Counted from the first letter of the stretch, positions 1 through 9,059 are shown. The stretch: DNA of 64,000 bases from Paraburkholderia bryophila (GCF_003269035.1 NZ_QLTK01000007.1:1-64000); one strand, 5' to 3'. Program-made: numbers and translations. Notes: a model not told the origin generated them from the sequence alone.

Positions 1-90
1 TTGAACGTACTCGCCTACAATCTCACGCGAGTGCTGAGAATCCTGGGCTTTAAAAAGACAATGAAGGCGATGCGGCTGGTGGGTGCGTGA
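1..90 (+). CDS. Transposase C-terminus, partial (IS1182-like)
   Basis: An open frame runs from the first base to a TGA at 88-90 and encodes the last 29 residues of a protein. It contains NLTRVLRILGF and ends KAMRLVGA. The Leu-Ala-Tyr-Asn-Leu-x-Arg pattern is typical of the extreme C-terminus of DDE transposases of the IS1182/IS5-type group, as I remember the family. The N-terminal part and the DDE core lie outside the window, so whether the gene is intact cannot be judged. No other transposase sequence is visible inside the window. Confidence 0.6.
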   Translation: MNVLAYNLTRVLRILGFKKTMKAMRLVGA

Positions 91-262
91 GAACCCCTTT
101 AGGCCCTGAAAAAAGCCATAAACTCGTCTGGAACGCGTTGGAGAGGCTCGCAGTCTCGTCGTCCCATTGATGGCCGCAAAGGCAACCAAACGCACTGCGG
201 CGGTCAGCAATCATGCGTCGCATTGCAATCTCCTCGGGTTTCCACACAGCCTGGGTCGATCA
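1..262 (+). mobile_element. Right end of an insertion sequence (boundary approximate)
   Basis: The DNA after the transposase stop is non-coding up to a stretch at about 240-259 reading tttccacacagcctgggtcg, which resembles the terminal repeats I remember for IS1182-type elements. I cannot see the left end or a target-site duplication, so this outer boundary is a guess. Only the transposase tail itself is well supported. Confidence 0.3.
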
Positions 263-620
263 CTGCCGGTTGCGTCGGCAGCCAGCGAGTGAACGGGCCG
301 ACGCAAGCTGACACCTTTGATGGCGCCATGCCGGCAGCAGGTTGTGTGAAACCATTTTGTCGCAAGATTTCTGGCTGAATCGCTGCGAAGTGGGTTTGTG
401 TCGAACTTTATTTCTCCAGAGCGCAAGCCGTAACGCGTACGTGACACTGATCTCCGCGTGGTGTTCGTTGGCAAGCGCAACGCAGCGCCATAGTACCGAC
501 CAACCCTCTGCGCGCTCCCCAATTCGACACTTCAGAACACCTTGAAACGTCGCCACCCGCCGATCTTCATACTGACGTCATGGCAGTCCACACGTCCCTC
601 ACCCAAACGGGAGCCCGCCC
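263..620. other. Non-coding stretch, nothing recognised
   Basis: About 360 bases with only short overlapping frames on both strands, none with a recognisable protein, a good ribosome binding site or a plausible composition. It ends in the ribosome binding site (gggag at 609-613) of the NIPSNAP gene at 621. Confidence 0.5.
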
Positions 621-950
621 ATGGCGATTACCTGCTTCATCCGTTACCAGATCGATCCGTTCCAACGCGACGCCTTCGACGAATACGCGCGCAACTGGGG
701 GCGCATCATTCCGCGCTGCGGGGGCCATCTGGTGGGTTATTTCCTGCCGCACGAGGGCACCAACGACATCGCGTGGGGCTTGATCGCGCTCGATAGTCTC
801 GCCGCCTACGAGGCCTACCGCGCCCGACTGCGCGCCGATCCCGAGGCACGCGACAATTTTCGGCTCGCGCAGACGAAACGCTTCATCCTGCGTGAGGAGC
901 GGACTTTTACCGAAGTGGTCGACGGCACGTTCGGAGTCGCGCCGCTATAA
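621..950 (+). CDS. NIPSNAP family protein
   Basis: A 109-residue protein with the NIPSNAP fold signature: N-terminal Ile-Thr-Cys-Phe-Ile-Arg-Tyr-x-Ile, a central [10 protein letters not shown] segment, and a C-terminal Arg-Xaa-Phe-Ile-Leu-Arg-Glu-Glu-Arg strand. The family is a ferredoxin-like alpha/beta barrel of small dimeric proteins, mostly of unknown biochemical role. The ATG at 621 is preceded by gggag seven bases upstream, which fixes the start. No signal peptide or membrane segment, so probably cytoplasmic. It stands alone, with the MscS-type gene 370 bases downstream on the same strand. No substrate can be named. Confidence 0.85.
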   Translation: MAITCFIRYQIDPFQRDAFDEYARNWGRIIPRCGGHLVGYFLPHEGTNDIAWGLIALDSLAAYEAYRARLRADPEARDNFRLAQTKRFILREERTFTEVVDGTFGVAPL

Positions 951-1012
951 CGCCTCGCCACGCGCCGAGTGCCGAGCGCCGAGCGCGACAGGCGGGCACG
1001 GCGCGCACCGTC

Positions 1013-1060
1013 CCGCCTATCGGCCTATCCGCCTATCCGCCTACCCGCCTACCCGCCTGC
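1013..1060. repeat. 8-bp tandem repeat, six copies
   Basis: Six consecutive units of ccgcctat or ccgcctac (one cggcctat, last ccgcctgc) lie end to end. Such an array is prone to slipped-strand change in copy number. It is non-coding in any recognised gene and about 260 bases upstream of the MscS-type start. Confidence 0.8.
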
Positions 1061-1231
1061 CCGTGCGCCCATCTGCGCGCCAAAGCCCCAAGACCGCCCC
1101 CCGCGCCGTCCACCAGGCCGGTTTTTTGCTGCCCGTGCTAGCCTGTCGGCTACCGCTTGTCGCCCGCCCGGCGTCGACGCCCGCCCAGCTTGCACAAGGC
1201 GGCCAACGACACCCGCCGCGAGGAACTTGTA

Positions 1232-1259
1232 TGACCTGAACCGTGTCGGTTCAAGGTCA
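1232..1259. promoter_or_regulatory. Near-perfect inverted repeat upstream of the MscS-type gene
   Basis: The arms tgacctgaacc and ggttcaaggtca flank a 5-base spacer (gtgtc) and pair with a single bulged base. It lies 65 bases before the chosen start. It could be an operator or an RNA hairpin in the leader. No T-run follows, so it is not a typical terminator. No known operator consensus is recognised. Confidence 0.4.
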
Positions 1260-1323
1260 CGCCGCCGAACCGGTCCACGCGTCCCGGCCCAGCCGTCCGC
1301 ACCTGGAACCCGCCTTACACCCT

Positions 1324-4050
1324 ATGCGCAAATTACTACTCGTCTGGTTGGTCCTCCTTTTCACCGTCGGCGCATCGCCGGCGTTTGCCGCTGCCGCGCA
1401 ACCCGCGCCCGCCTCCTCGGCCTCCGGCGCCGGCGTCACGCTGACGCCCGAGCAGGCCCGCCAGGCGCTGGCCGTTCTCAACGATCCCAAACGCCGCGCG
1501 CAAGTCGCCGACACGCTGCAAGCCATCGCGGCCGCCGGCGCGCTCAGCGCGCCGCCCGTGGCTTCCGCTGCAACGGCCGCTTCGGCCCCGGCGGCGGCCA
1601 GTGCCGCCGCCCTCGTCCCGGCCGCGTTCCAGTCCAATGGACTCGCGTCGCAACTGGCTCGCCAGGGCGCGCATTGGGCGATCCATCTCGGCGGATCGCT
1701 GCGCGCGTCGGTCGCCGCGTTGCTCGATACGACGTCGGTGCGCGCATGGTGGAACTGGCAACTGACCAGCCCGCAAGCGCGCGCCGTGCTCGGTCATGTC
1801 GCGTGGTCGCTGCTGGCCGCGCTGGTGCCGGCGCTCGTCCTCGAATGGCTCGCGCGACGGCTGTTGCGCCGCGCTTATAAAGCGCTTGCCGCCCGCCGCG
1901 AACGAGGCACGGAAGACGAGTCGCCGCAAGCCGGCCTGCCGGTCGACGTGACGCCGCAACCCGCCGACGCGCCGAACGCCGCACCGCCGTTGCCCGTCAT
2001 GCCGGTAACGGACCTACCGGTAAAGGACGCCGAGGCAAAAACCAGCGCGGCGGCCACAACGGCAAGTCCCGCCGCAGCATCATCGGCCAAAAGCAAACTC
2101 GACGAAGCGCAAGGCAAGCAACGCGCCGCGCATCACTGGACCCTGCTGCAGCGTTTGCCGCGCGGACTGTTGACGCTGGTGCTGCGCTTCATCCCGCTCG
2201 CGGTGTTCGTCGGCGCGGCCAGCGGACTGATGTCGATCGTCACCGACGACGGCACGCCGCAAGACCGCGCGCTCGATTCGCTGATCGACATCTACGTGCT
2301 CAGCCGCGTGATCGTGATCGTCGGCGGATTTTTCCTGCAGCCGGGTGCGCCGCGTTTGCGTCTGTTGCGCATGAGCGATGCGTGGGCCGCCTTCATGCAG
2401 CACTGGATCGTGCGGATCGTCAGCGTGGTGGCCGCCGGTTCGGCGATCGCGGAAATCGCGCAATCGCTCGGCATGAACGACGCGGCGCATCTCGCGCTGA
2501 TGAAGGTGGTCGCGCTCGCCGGCCACGTGATGATCTCGATCCTGATCCTGCAATGCGCGACGCCGGTCGGCGAACTGATCCGCAAGCGCTTCGCCGCGCG
2601 CGAGTCGCTCGCGATGTTCGGCAACGCGCTGGCCGACCTGTGGGCGTGGCTGTCCGTGTTCGTCGTGATGGCGCTGTGGTTCATCTGGGCGCTCGACGTG
2701 CGCAACGGCTATCACGACCTGCTGCATCTCGGCGGTATTTCGCTGGCGGTGCTGGTCGGCGCGCGGATGGCGTCGATCGTGATCTTCGGCGCGCTGGCGC
2801 GGCTCTTCAACGTGCAGGACGAGGCCGACACGTCGCTCGTGCATCGGCACGCTTACCGCTATTACCCGCTGCTGCGACGCGTGGTGTCGTGGATCATCGG
2901 CGTGATCACCGTGCTGGCGCTGCTGCAGGTCTGGGGCGTCGACGTGATCGATCTGTTCCGCGCCGGCTCGATCGGCCACCGGCTGGCGTCCGCGCTGGTC
3001 ACGATCGGCGTCGCGGCGGTCGTCGCGCTGCTGGTGTGGGAAGGCGTCAACGTGTCGGTCGAACAGCGTCTGGAGCGCTGGACCACCAGCGGCGACCTGG
3101 TGCGCGCCGCGCGCCTGCGCACCTTGCTGCCGATGCTGCGCAGCGCGCTGTTCTGCGTGATCGCACTAGTGGTGGTGCTGACCGGCCTGAGCGAACTCGG
3201 CGTGAACATCGGGCCGTTGCTGGCGGGCGCCAGCATCTTCGGCGTGGCGCTCGGCTTCGGCTCGCAGAAGCTGGTGCAGGATTTCATCACCGGCATTTTT
3301 CTATTGATGGAAAACGCCATGCAGGTGGGCGACTGGGTCACGCTCGCGGGCGTGTCCGGCACCGTCGAATATCTGTCGATCCGCACCGTGCGGTTGCGCG
3401 GCGGCGACGGCTCGCTGTACACCGTGCCGTTCAGTTCGGTGTCGACGGTCAACAACACCAACCGCGGGCTCGGCAACGCGGCGGTGAAGGTCAATATCGT
3501 GTTCGGCGAGGACGTCGATCTGGCGATCGGCACGCTCAAGGAAATCGGCGCGGCGCTGCGTGAGGACGAAAAATTCAAGGACGGGATCCTCTCCGACTTC
3601 AGCTTCTGGGGCGTCGACGGACTGGATGGATCGGCGGTCACGCTGGCCGGCCAGATTCAGTGCCGTGACAGCGCACGCTGGGGCGTGCAGCGCGAATTCA
3701 ACCGGCGCATTCTGAACCGCTTCAGCGAACTGGGCATCGCGATCGCGAATCCGCAGCGCCATCTGCTGACGTGGGACCCGGAGAGCGGGCCCGCGCAGGT
3801 TGAAGCGGGCGGCGCGCCGACTTCCAATCCGCCGTCCGCAGCCGGGGCCGCCGCGCCGTCCGCTGAAACCGCCGAGGCCGCTAATGCCGCTGAGGCCCCT
3901 GACTCCGCCAAGGCCACGAAGCCCCCCGCTATCGATGCCGCCGCGCGCAAGGGCGACGCGCCCGTGGACGACCAGCTGCCCGTCGACCCTAAGCCGGCCG
4001 GCGGTCCAGGAACGCCAGCAAATCCTGGTTCAACCTCTCCGCATGCGTGA
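1324..4050 (+). CDS. MscS-family mechanosensitive ion channel, large (YbiO-like)
   Basis: Encodes 908 residues from the ATG at 1324. An in-frame GTG at 1243 exists, but the ATG product begins MRKLLLVWLVLLF and ends a signal peptide at Ala-Phe-Ala-Ala, so 1324 is preferred. After an Ala-rich periplasmic N-terminus come roughly 8-10 membrane helices, with a charged Ala/Pro-rich linker near residues 195-255. The MscS core lies at about 615-690: a glycine/alanine-rich pore helix (LLAGASIFGVALGFGSQ) followed by the beta domain (VGDWVTLAGVSGTVE). Architecture resembles E. coli YbiO rather than the short MscS. The expected role is release of solutes on hypo-osmotic shock at the inner membrane. The Pro/Ala-rich tail is unusual and its coding end overlaps the convergent hydrolase gene by 62 bases. 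Confidence 0.88.
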   Translation: MRKLLLVWLVLLFTVGASPAFAAAAQPAPASSASGAGVTLTPEQARQALAVLNDPKRRAQVADTLQAIAAAGALSAPPVASAATAASAPAAASAAALVPAAFQSNGLASQLARQGAHWAIHLGGSLRASVAALLDTTSVRAWWNWQLTSPQARAVLGHVAWSLLAALVPALVLEWLARRLLRRAYKALAARRERGTEDESPQAGLPVDVTPQPADAPNAAPPLPVMPVTDLPVKDAEAKTSAAATTASPAAASSAKSKLDEAQGKQRAAHHWTLLQRLPRGLLTLVLRFIPLAVFVGAASGLMSIVTDDGTPQDRALDSLIDIYVLSRVIVIVGGFFLQPGAPRLRLLRMSDAWAAFMQHWIVRIVSVVAAGSAIAEIAQSLGMNDAAHLALMKVVALAGHVMISILILQCATPVGELIRKRFAARESLAMFGNALADLWAWLSVFVVMALWFIWALDVRNGYHDLLHLGGISLAVLVGARMASIVIFGALARLFNVQDEADTSLVHRHAYRYYPLLRRVVSWIIGVITVLALLQVWGVDVIDLFRAGSIGHRLASALVTIGVAAVVALLVWEGVNVSVEQRLERWTTSGDLVRAARLRTLLPMLRSALFCVIALVVVLTGLSELGVNIGPLLAGASIFGVALGFGSQKLVQDFITGIFLLMENAMQVGDWVTLAGVSGTVEYLSIRTVRLRGGDGSLYTVPFSSVSTVNNTNRGLGNAAVKVNIVFGEDVDLAIGTLKEIGAALREDEKFKDGILSDFSFWGVDGLDGSAVTLAGQIQCRDSARWGVQREFNRRILNRFSELGIAIANPQRHLLTWDPESGPAQVEAGGAPTSNPPSAAGAAAPSAETAEAANAAEAPDSAKATKPPAIDAAARKGDAPVDDQLPVDPKPAGGPGTPANPGSTSPHA

Positions 4051-4840
4051 AGTAGAGACCGTGCGCGGCGTCTTCATACACATGGAGCGACGCGCCGGGG
4101 ATCAGCCGCGCCGTGGGCCGCCCGGTCAGTTCAAGCGGCGCCGACACGTCGCGCTCGCCATGCACCACCAGCGCAGGCACGTCGACCCGCTTCAGTTCCT
4201 CGCGGAAATCGGTGATGGTCTGCAGATGCGCGAGTTCCAGCATGGCCTGATGCGAGGTCTGCAGCATCATCCGGATCGTCCAGTCGCACGGCGCGCGCGA
4301 CACGCCCGCGCCGAAGTACGGCGCCGCGTTCGCTTCGATCCAGTCGGGGAACGAGCGGCGTAGCGCGGCGCGGCCCTGTTCGAACAAGACGCCGTCGATC
4401 CCGTTCGGGTTGTCGGCGGTTTTCAGCAGATACGGCGTGGCCGCGGGCGCCACGAACGCGACGCGGGCGATCCGCGACGAACCATGCCGCGTCAGATAAC
4501 GCACCGCTTCGCCGCTGGCGATCGAATGCGTGACCAGCGTCACGTCGTGCAGATCGAGCGTACTCAACACGCTGTTCAGATCGTCGGCCAGCGTGTCGAA
4601 GTCATAGCCTCGGCCCGGGTCGCTCGAACGGCCGTGCCCGCGCCGATCGTACGCGATGCAGCGGCAATTCAACCGCGCCAGCGGTTCCATCTGATACGCC
4701 CACATGTCCGAATTCAGCGTCCAGCCCGACAAAAACACGATCGGCGTGCCTTGCCCCCAGTCGCGATAGAACAGACGCGTGTTGTCGGCTGCGCGAATGG
4801 TGTTGGGTTCGTCGGCGAGATGCGGTGCGGTTGCGTTCAT
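3989..4840 (-). CDS. Alpha/beta hydrolase (chloroperoxidase/esterase-like)
   Basis: A 283-residue cytoplasmic alpha/beta hydrolase starting at the ATG at 4840, with gagg close upstream. An in-frame GTG at 4888 would add 16 residues lacking family character. The likely catalytic triad is Ser106 in Val-Thr-His-Ser-Ile-Ala-Ser, Asp231 in Gly-Glu-Arg-Asp-Val, and His260 in Asp-Ala-Ala-His-Gly-Leu. The oxyanion strand is Phe-Leu-Ser-Gly-Trp-Thr. The overall pattern follows the non-haem haloperoxidase/esterase branch. The nucleophile elbow is non-standard: the usual Gly-His-Ser-Met-Gly-Gly reads Thr-His-Ser-Ile-Ala-Ser, which may alter rate or specificity. The substrate is unknown. Its 3' end overlaps the convergent channel gene. 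Confidence 0.85.
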   Translation of the reverse strand: MNATAPHLADEPNTIRAADNTRLFYRDWGQGTPIVFLSGWTLNSDMWAYQMEPLARLNCRCIAYDRRGHGRSSDPGRGYDFDTLADDLNSVLSTLDLHDVTLVTHSIASGEAVRYLTRHGSSRIARVAFVAPAATPYLLKTADNPNGIDGVLFEQGRAALRRSFPDWIEANAAPYFGAGVSRAPCDWTIRMMLQTSHQAMLELAHLQTITDFREELKRVDVPALVVHGERDVSAPLELTGRPTARLIPGASLHVYEDAAHGLYFTHAERLNQDLLAFLDRRPA

Positions 4841-4994
4841 GGCGGCCTCGTGGTCCGTGGAGGGGAATTCGTGATGCGATGGCGTCACTGTGCCGGGCGG
4901 CGGTACGCGCGTCGATTACGTGGCAGGTAAAGAAATTGGCTGCGGGACGCGTCCGCGAAGCGAGGCCGGTGTTAATGCGACGCGAGTTCGGAGT

Positions 4995-7262
4995 TCAATC
5001 CACCTGCCACCAGCGCGGCAGTAAGCGCCGCACCTCCGCACGCCGGTAGCGGTCGTCGATCAGATGCACCACGCCCCGATCCCGCTCCGTGCGGATCACG
5101 CGCCCCGCCGCCTGCACCACCTTCTGCAAGCCCGGATACAGATACATGTAGTCGTAGCCGCTGCCGAACTTCGCGTCCATCGTGCGGCGCATCTGCTCGT
5201 TGACGTCGTTGATTTGCGGCAGGCCGAGCGTCGCGATAAACGCGCCGATCAACTGCTGCCCGACCAGATCGACGCCTTCCGAAAATGCTCCGCCCAGCAC
5301 CGCGAAGCCGACGCCCTCGTGGTGGGTGCGAAAGCGCGCGAGAAACGCGTCGCGCGCGGCTTCGTCCATGCCGGGCTCCTGCGCCCAGACCGGCACGTCC
5401 GGATGCCGTTCGCGCATCAGTTCGACCACGCGCCGCAGATAGTCGAAGCTGCTCAGAAAGCCCAGATAATTACCGGGCTGCCCCGCGTACTGCCGCGCGA
5501 TCAGATCGACGATCGGCATGAGCGAGCGCTCGCGATCGCGCCAACGCGTCGACACGTTGCCGGCCACGCGCACCTGCAATTGCTCCGCGCGAAACGGTCC
5601 CTCGACGTCGAGCCATGAGGTCGACTCAGGCAAACCCAGTGTGTCGCGATAGAAGTGATAGGGATTCAGCGTGCCGGAGAACAGCACCGTGCTGCGCGCA
5701 GCGGCATAGCGCGGCGCAAGAAACGGCGCCGGAATCACGTTGCGCACGCACAGCGTGGCCGCGGTTTTATCGCGCGGCGCGAAACGATCGGCGCTGAGCG
5801 TGATGTCGAAAATGGAATGCTCGCCGAACTGCTCGGCCAGCGCGACGAAATGCATGGCGTCGAAGAAAAACCGCAGCGAGGCTTCGTCGATGGAAAGCGG
5901 CGCGTCGGCGAGTTGATCGGTCACCTCGCCGATCAGCTTTTGCGCCGCGAACAGCAGTTTGCTGGGAATCTCACCGTAGACCCGATACGTCTCGTCCTGC
6001 GCCCGTTTGAGCGCGTTCCATTCGCGCTGCAAGCGCTCCAGCGGCTTGCGCAACGCGGCCGGTGCGGTTTTGCGGGCGAGCCGCAACGCCGCCTGATCGA
6101 GCGATGCGGTGTACATGCCGCGCGCCCGGTCGAGCAGATTGTGGGCTTCGTCCACCAGCACGCCGACGCGCCACTGGTTGATCTGCGTGAGCGCGTACAA
6201 CATGGCGCTGCTGTCGTAGTAGTAGTTGTAATCGCCGACCACCACGTCGGCCCAGCGCGCCAGCTCCTGCGCCAGATAGTACGGGCAGACCTCGTGTGCG
6301 AGCGCGACTTCGCGCACCGCCGCACGATCGAGTTTCGCGCCGGCCAGCGCCGCGCCGCGCGCTGCGTCGAGCCGGTCGTAAAAGCCGCGCGCGAGCGGGC
6401 ACGACTCGCCGTTGCAGGCCTTGTCGGGATGCTCGCAGGCTTTGTCGCGCGCGACCAGTTCGAGGGTTCGCAAGGGCAACGCCGAACCGGCACAGCGATG
6501 TAATGTGTCGATGGCATCGAGCGCGAGCGCACGGCCCGGCGTTTTCGCGGTAAGGAAAAAGATGCGCTCGATCTGATCTTCCGCGCACGCTTTCAGCAGC
6601 GGAAAAATCGTCGCGAGCGTCTTGCCGATACCGGTGGGCGCTTGCGCCATCAGCGGCTTACCGTCGCGCGCGGCGCGATAGACCGACACCGCCAGCTCAC
6701 GTTGGCCGCTGCGAAATTGCCCGTGCGGAAACTGCAACGCGCCGAGTGCGGCGTTGCGCGCGGCGCGATGCGCTTCTTCCTGCAAGGCCCAATCGAGAAA
6801 CCGCTCGCATTGTTCGACGAAGAAAATCTCCAGATCGCGCGCGGTGTGAAACTCTTCCAGCAGCGTCTCTTTCTGGGTGCCGATGTCGAAGTACACCAGC
6901 GCAACCGTTAGCGCGGCAAGCCCGCGCGCGCGGCACAGCAGATGCCCGTACACCAGCGCCTGCGCCCAATGCAGCGTGCGATGATTGCCGGGCATTCGCG
7001 CAAGGTCGCCGCGATACGTCTTGATCTCTTCGAGCCGGTTCGCGAGTGGATAGAAACCGTCGGCACGGCCGCGCACGGTCAGCCCGCGATGCGTGCCGGT
7101 CAGCGTGATCTCGGTTTCGTAACCGCTCGCGCGACGGCCGGCCACCGCGACATGGCCCGCCATGCCTTCGAGCGATGTCGGCGCGGGCGTGAAGCGCAGG
7201 TCCAGATCGCCGCGCTTGGCGGTGAATTCGCACATGGCCCGCACGGCGACGACGTAGGTCAT
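4995..7262 (-). CDS. PD-(D/E)XK nuclease - DEAD_2 (DinG/Rad3-type) DNA helicase
   Basis: A 755-residue protein. Residues about 60-130 carry a RecB/Cas4-like nuclease pattern: Gly-Arg-Ala-Asp68, Leu-Glu-Glu79-Ile-Lys81-Thr-Tyr, then His-Trp-Ala-Gln-Ala-Leu-Val-Tyr. From residue 180 follows a superfamily-2 iron-sulphur helicase. Walker A is APTGIGKT (208-215) and the DEAH box is at 371-374. Four cysteines suited to a 4Fe-4S cluster are Cys276, Cys283, Cys288 and Cys326, between Walker A and DEAH as in XPD/DinG. It is translationally coupled to the FAN1-type gene upstream (ATGA overlap at 7259-7262). Expected role: unwinding and trimming of damaged DNA together with FAN1. Helicase assignment is firm; the nuclease domain is inferred from motifs. 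Confidence 0.9.
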   Translation of the reverse strand: MTYVVAVRAMCEFTAKRGDLDLRFTPAPTSLEGMAGHVAVAGRRASGYETEITLTGTHRGLTVRGRADGFYPLANRLEEIKTYRGDLARMPGNHRTLHWAQALVYGHLLCRARGLAALTVALVYFDIGTQKETLLEEFHTARDLEIFFVEQCERFLDWALQEEAHRAARNAALGALQFPHGQFRSGQRELAVSVYRAARDGKPLMAQAPTGIGKTLATIFPLLKACAEDQIERIFFLTAKTPGRALALDAIDTLHRCAGSALPLRTLELVARDKACEHPDKACNGESCPLARGFYDRLDAARGAALAGAKLDRAAVREVALAHEVCPYYLAQELARWADVVVGDYNYYYDSSAMLYALTQINQWRVGVLVDEAHNLLDRARGMYTASLDQAALRLARKTAPAALRKPLERLQREWNALKRAQDETYRVYGEIPSKLLFAAQKLIGEVTDQLADAPLSIDEASLRFFFDAMHFVALAEQFGEHSIFDITLSADRFAPRDKTAATLCVRNVIPAPFLAPRYAAARSTVLFSGTLNPYHFYRDTLGLPESTSWLDVEGPFRAEQLQVRVAGNVSTRWRDRERSLMPIVDLIARQYAGQPGNYLGFLSSFDYLRRVVELMRERHPDVPVWAQEPGMDEAARDAFLARFRTHHEGVGFAVLGGAFSEGVDLVGQQLIGAFIATLGLPQINDVNEQMRRTMDAKFGSGYDYMYLYPGLQKVVQAAGRVIRTERDRGVVHLIDDRYRRAEVRRLLPRWWQVD

Positions 7263-9043
7263 GTGAGGGACTCGGTGACGTGAATGCTGTCGAGTGTGGC
7301 GGCAGTGGCGTCATCCCCCGCCCAGCGCACGTCGACCACGCGCACTGGCATGCCGTGCTCCACGCAGTACGCGAGCCAGCGAATCTGGTTGTCCTGCAAA
7401 CGGTCGCCCGGCCCCTTCACCTCGATCAACTCATAGCGGCGTTCGGCCGGCCAGAAGCGGATCAGATCCGGCAAGCCGCTGCGATTGCCTCGAACATCGC
7501 GCAACAAACGCTCGAACCACAGCTTCAGATGCGCGGCGGGCAGACAGTCGAGTGCGAGCGCCACCAGTTCCGGCGTCAGCAGTCCCCAGAACACGAACGG
7601 CGATTGCAGGCCGGCCTTGCTCTGAAGATGCCGCAGAATCGTCTCGCGATAGGCGCCGCTGTCGAGTTGCGCGAGACACGCGGCGAATTGCGCCGCGCGA
7701 CGCGCGTGAAAATCCGGCGCGTGCAGATCGGCTGGACCGCGCTGGAACGGATGAAAAAACGCGCCCGGCACCGCGGCGAAAACCGGTTCCCAGCACAGCA
7801 AGCCGAATAGCGAGTTGATCAGCGCGTTCTCGACATAATGCACCGGCGCGGCTTCGCAGGTGAGATGGTCGCGCGTGACGTATTCGACCGGTAGCGCGTT
7901 TTCAGGTTTAGGCAACACCAGCGTGTTGCGCGCAACCGGACGCGCCGCCGTTACGCGAACCATCGGCTCGCCGAGCTTGCGCCGCAGACGCGGCATCATG
8001 CGCGCGACACGCTGCGCTTCCTCTTCGCTTTCCGGCGCGGCGCAGGCCTCGCCCGCCAGCGCGAACGCTTCGGCGAAACGCTCGCTGCGTTCCAGCACGC
8101 GCACCCGCCGATGACGCGCGCCCGGCCATGCGCAGGCCGCATAAACGGCGAGCGCGGCCGCCCAGTTCTGCCGACGCTCGCAATGCTGCCCGATCCGGAA
8201 CAGCAGTTTCGCGCGACGCGTTTCGAGCCACGCGTTCGATGTCGCAATCGCGCGGATGGTCGCGACCAGCGTGCCGATTGCAGCGCTCTCGGCGTCGCCG
8301 TCCGGCAGCGAGTCCAACGCTTCACGGCACGCCTGCAGCGCGAGATAGACATCGACATCGGCCCGCTGCTGGAAGGCGCGCGACGACGGCGCGAACGGCA
8401 CCTTTTCGTACTGGAACACGCCGAGGTCGGCGAGCACGAACTCCGACCAGTCCTGCTGCAAATTGCCGAAGAACATTAGCCGCAGACGCTCGCAGAGCGG
8501 CGCGATCGCGACGTGGAGAATGCGATCGGACGTGGCGCCGTGCCACGAGGAAAGTGGACGCACGGCCGGATTGTCGGCGTCGCCTTCAAGGTCGTTACCG
8601 CCATCGCCCGCATAAAACGGCCGCAACGTCTCCAGCAGATCGGCCTTACGCAACGCCTTCGCGCCGGGAATCAGCGCGATCGCCCCGGCAAAAATCTCCA
8701 GCAACTCAGGCCGTGTGGTCAGCGCGAACAGGTTATCGAGCGTGAGACCGGGTTCGGTATCGATCCAGCCGAACGCAGCCATTGGCGCGGCCGCTAGCAA
8801 CGGGCAGCCGATTTCGTTGTAAGTGAGCCGGCTCGCGCGGAACAGCGTACCCTGGCGCATCAGCATGCGCACCAGCAGCGCACGCGACGCCTGCGGCAAC
8901 CCCGCGAAAGCGCGCAGAAAGGCCTGTTCCTCGACGTCGAGCAAGTCGTCGTAGCGCTCGGCCAGCCACGCCAGCGCGCGTTCGAAGTTCAGCAGATAGT
9001 AAGGGACGTCAGACCGCGGATCTGACCGGGCGCCGGTTGCCAA
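7259..9043 (-). CDS. FAN1-type VRR-NUC nuclease
   Basis: A 594-residue bacterial FAN1 homologue. The N-terminus (Tyr-Tyr-Leu-Leu-Asn-Phe-Glu) and the SAP-like region up to about residue 130 match the family. A helical TPR-like middle follows. The C-terminal VRR-NUC domain holds the catalytic Pro-Asp526 (GLPDLIRF) and Glu541-Val-Lys543 (LIEVKGPGDRLQDNQ). FAN1 enzymes cut 5' flaps and branched DNA in interstrand crosslink repair. The start is a TTG at 9043; no ATG lies near the conserved N-terminus, and the predicted transcript would begin only about 17 bases upstream. It is the first gene of a two-gene operon with the nuclease-helicase and lies directly behind a LexA box, so DNA-damage induction is expected. 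Confidence 0.9.
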   Translation of the reverse strand: MATGARSDPRSDVPYYLLNFERALAWLAERYDDLLDVEEQAFLRAFAGLPQASRALLVRMLMRQGTLFRASRLTYNEIGCPLLAAAPMAAFGWIDTEPGLTLDNLFALTTRPELLEIFAGAIALIPGAKALRKADLLETLRPFYAGDGGNDLEGDADNPAVRPLSSWHGATSDRILHVAIAPLCERLRLMFFGNLQQDWSEFVLADLGVFQYEKVPFAPSSRAFQQRADVDVYLALQACREALDSLPDGDAESAAIGTLVATIRAIATSNAWLETRRAKLLFRIGQHCERRQNWAAALAVYAACAWPGARHRRVRVLERSERFAEAFALAGEACAAPESEEEAQRVARMMPRLRRKLGEPMVRVTAARPVARNTLVLPKPENALPVEYVTRDHLTCEAAPVHYVENALINSLFGLLCWEPVFAAVPGAFFHPFQRGPADLHAPDFHARRAAQFAACLAQLDSGAYRETILRHLQSKAGLQSPFVFWGLLTPELVALALDCLPAAHLKLWFERLLRDVRGNRSGLPDLIRFWPAERRYELIEVKGPGDRLQDNQIRWLAYCVEHGMPVRVVDVRWAGDDATAATLDSIHVTESLT

Positions 9044-9059
9044 GGTGCTTTCACGATAC

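Larger units (their letters stand above)
951..1323. other. GC-rich intergenic region with short repeats and a palindrome
   Basis: No gene is seen. The stretch contains a six-copy 8-bp repeat (1013-1060) and a near-perfect inverted repeat (1232-1259), both listed separately. It carries the presumed promoter of the MscS-type gene, but I see no convincing -35/-10 pair. Confidence 0.5.

Noticed and set aside
260..556. Short frames on both strands between the IS end and the NIPSNAP gene
   Set aside because: No ribosome binding site, no family resemblance, and overlapping frames of equal quality.
1243..1323. GTG start that extends the MscS-type protein by 27 residues
   Set aside because: The extension destroys the signal peptide that begins at the ATG at 1324, and part of it lies in an inverted repeat.
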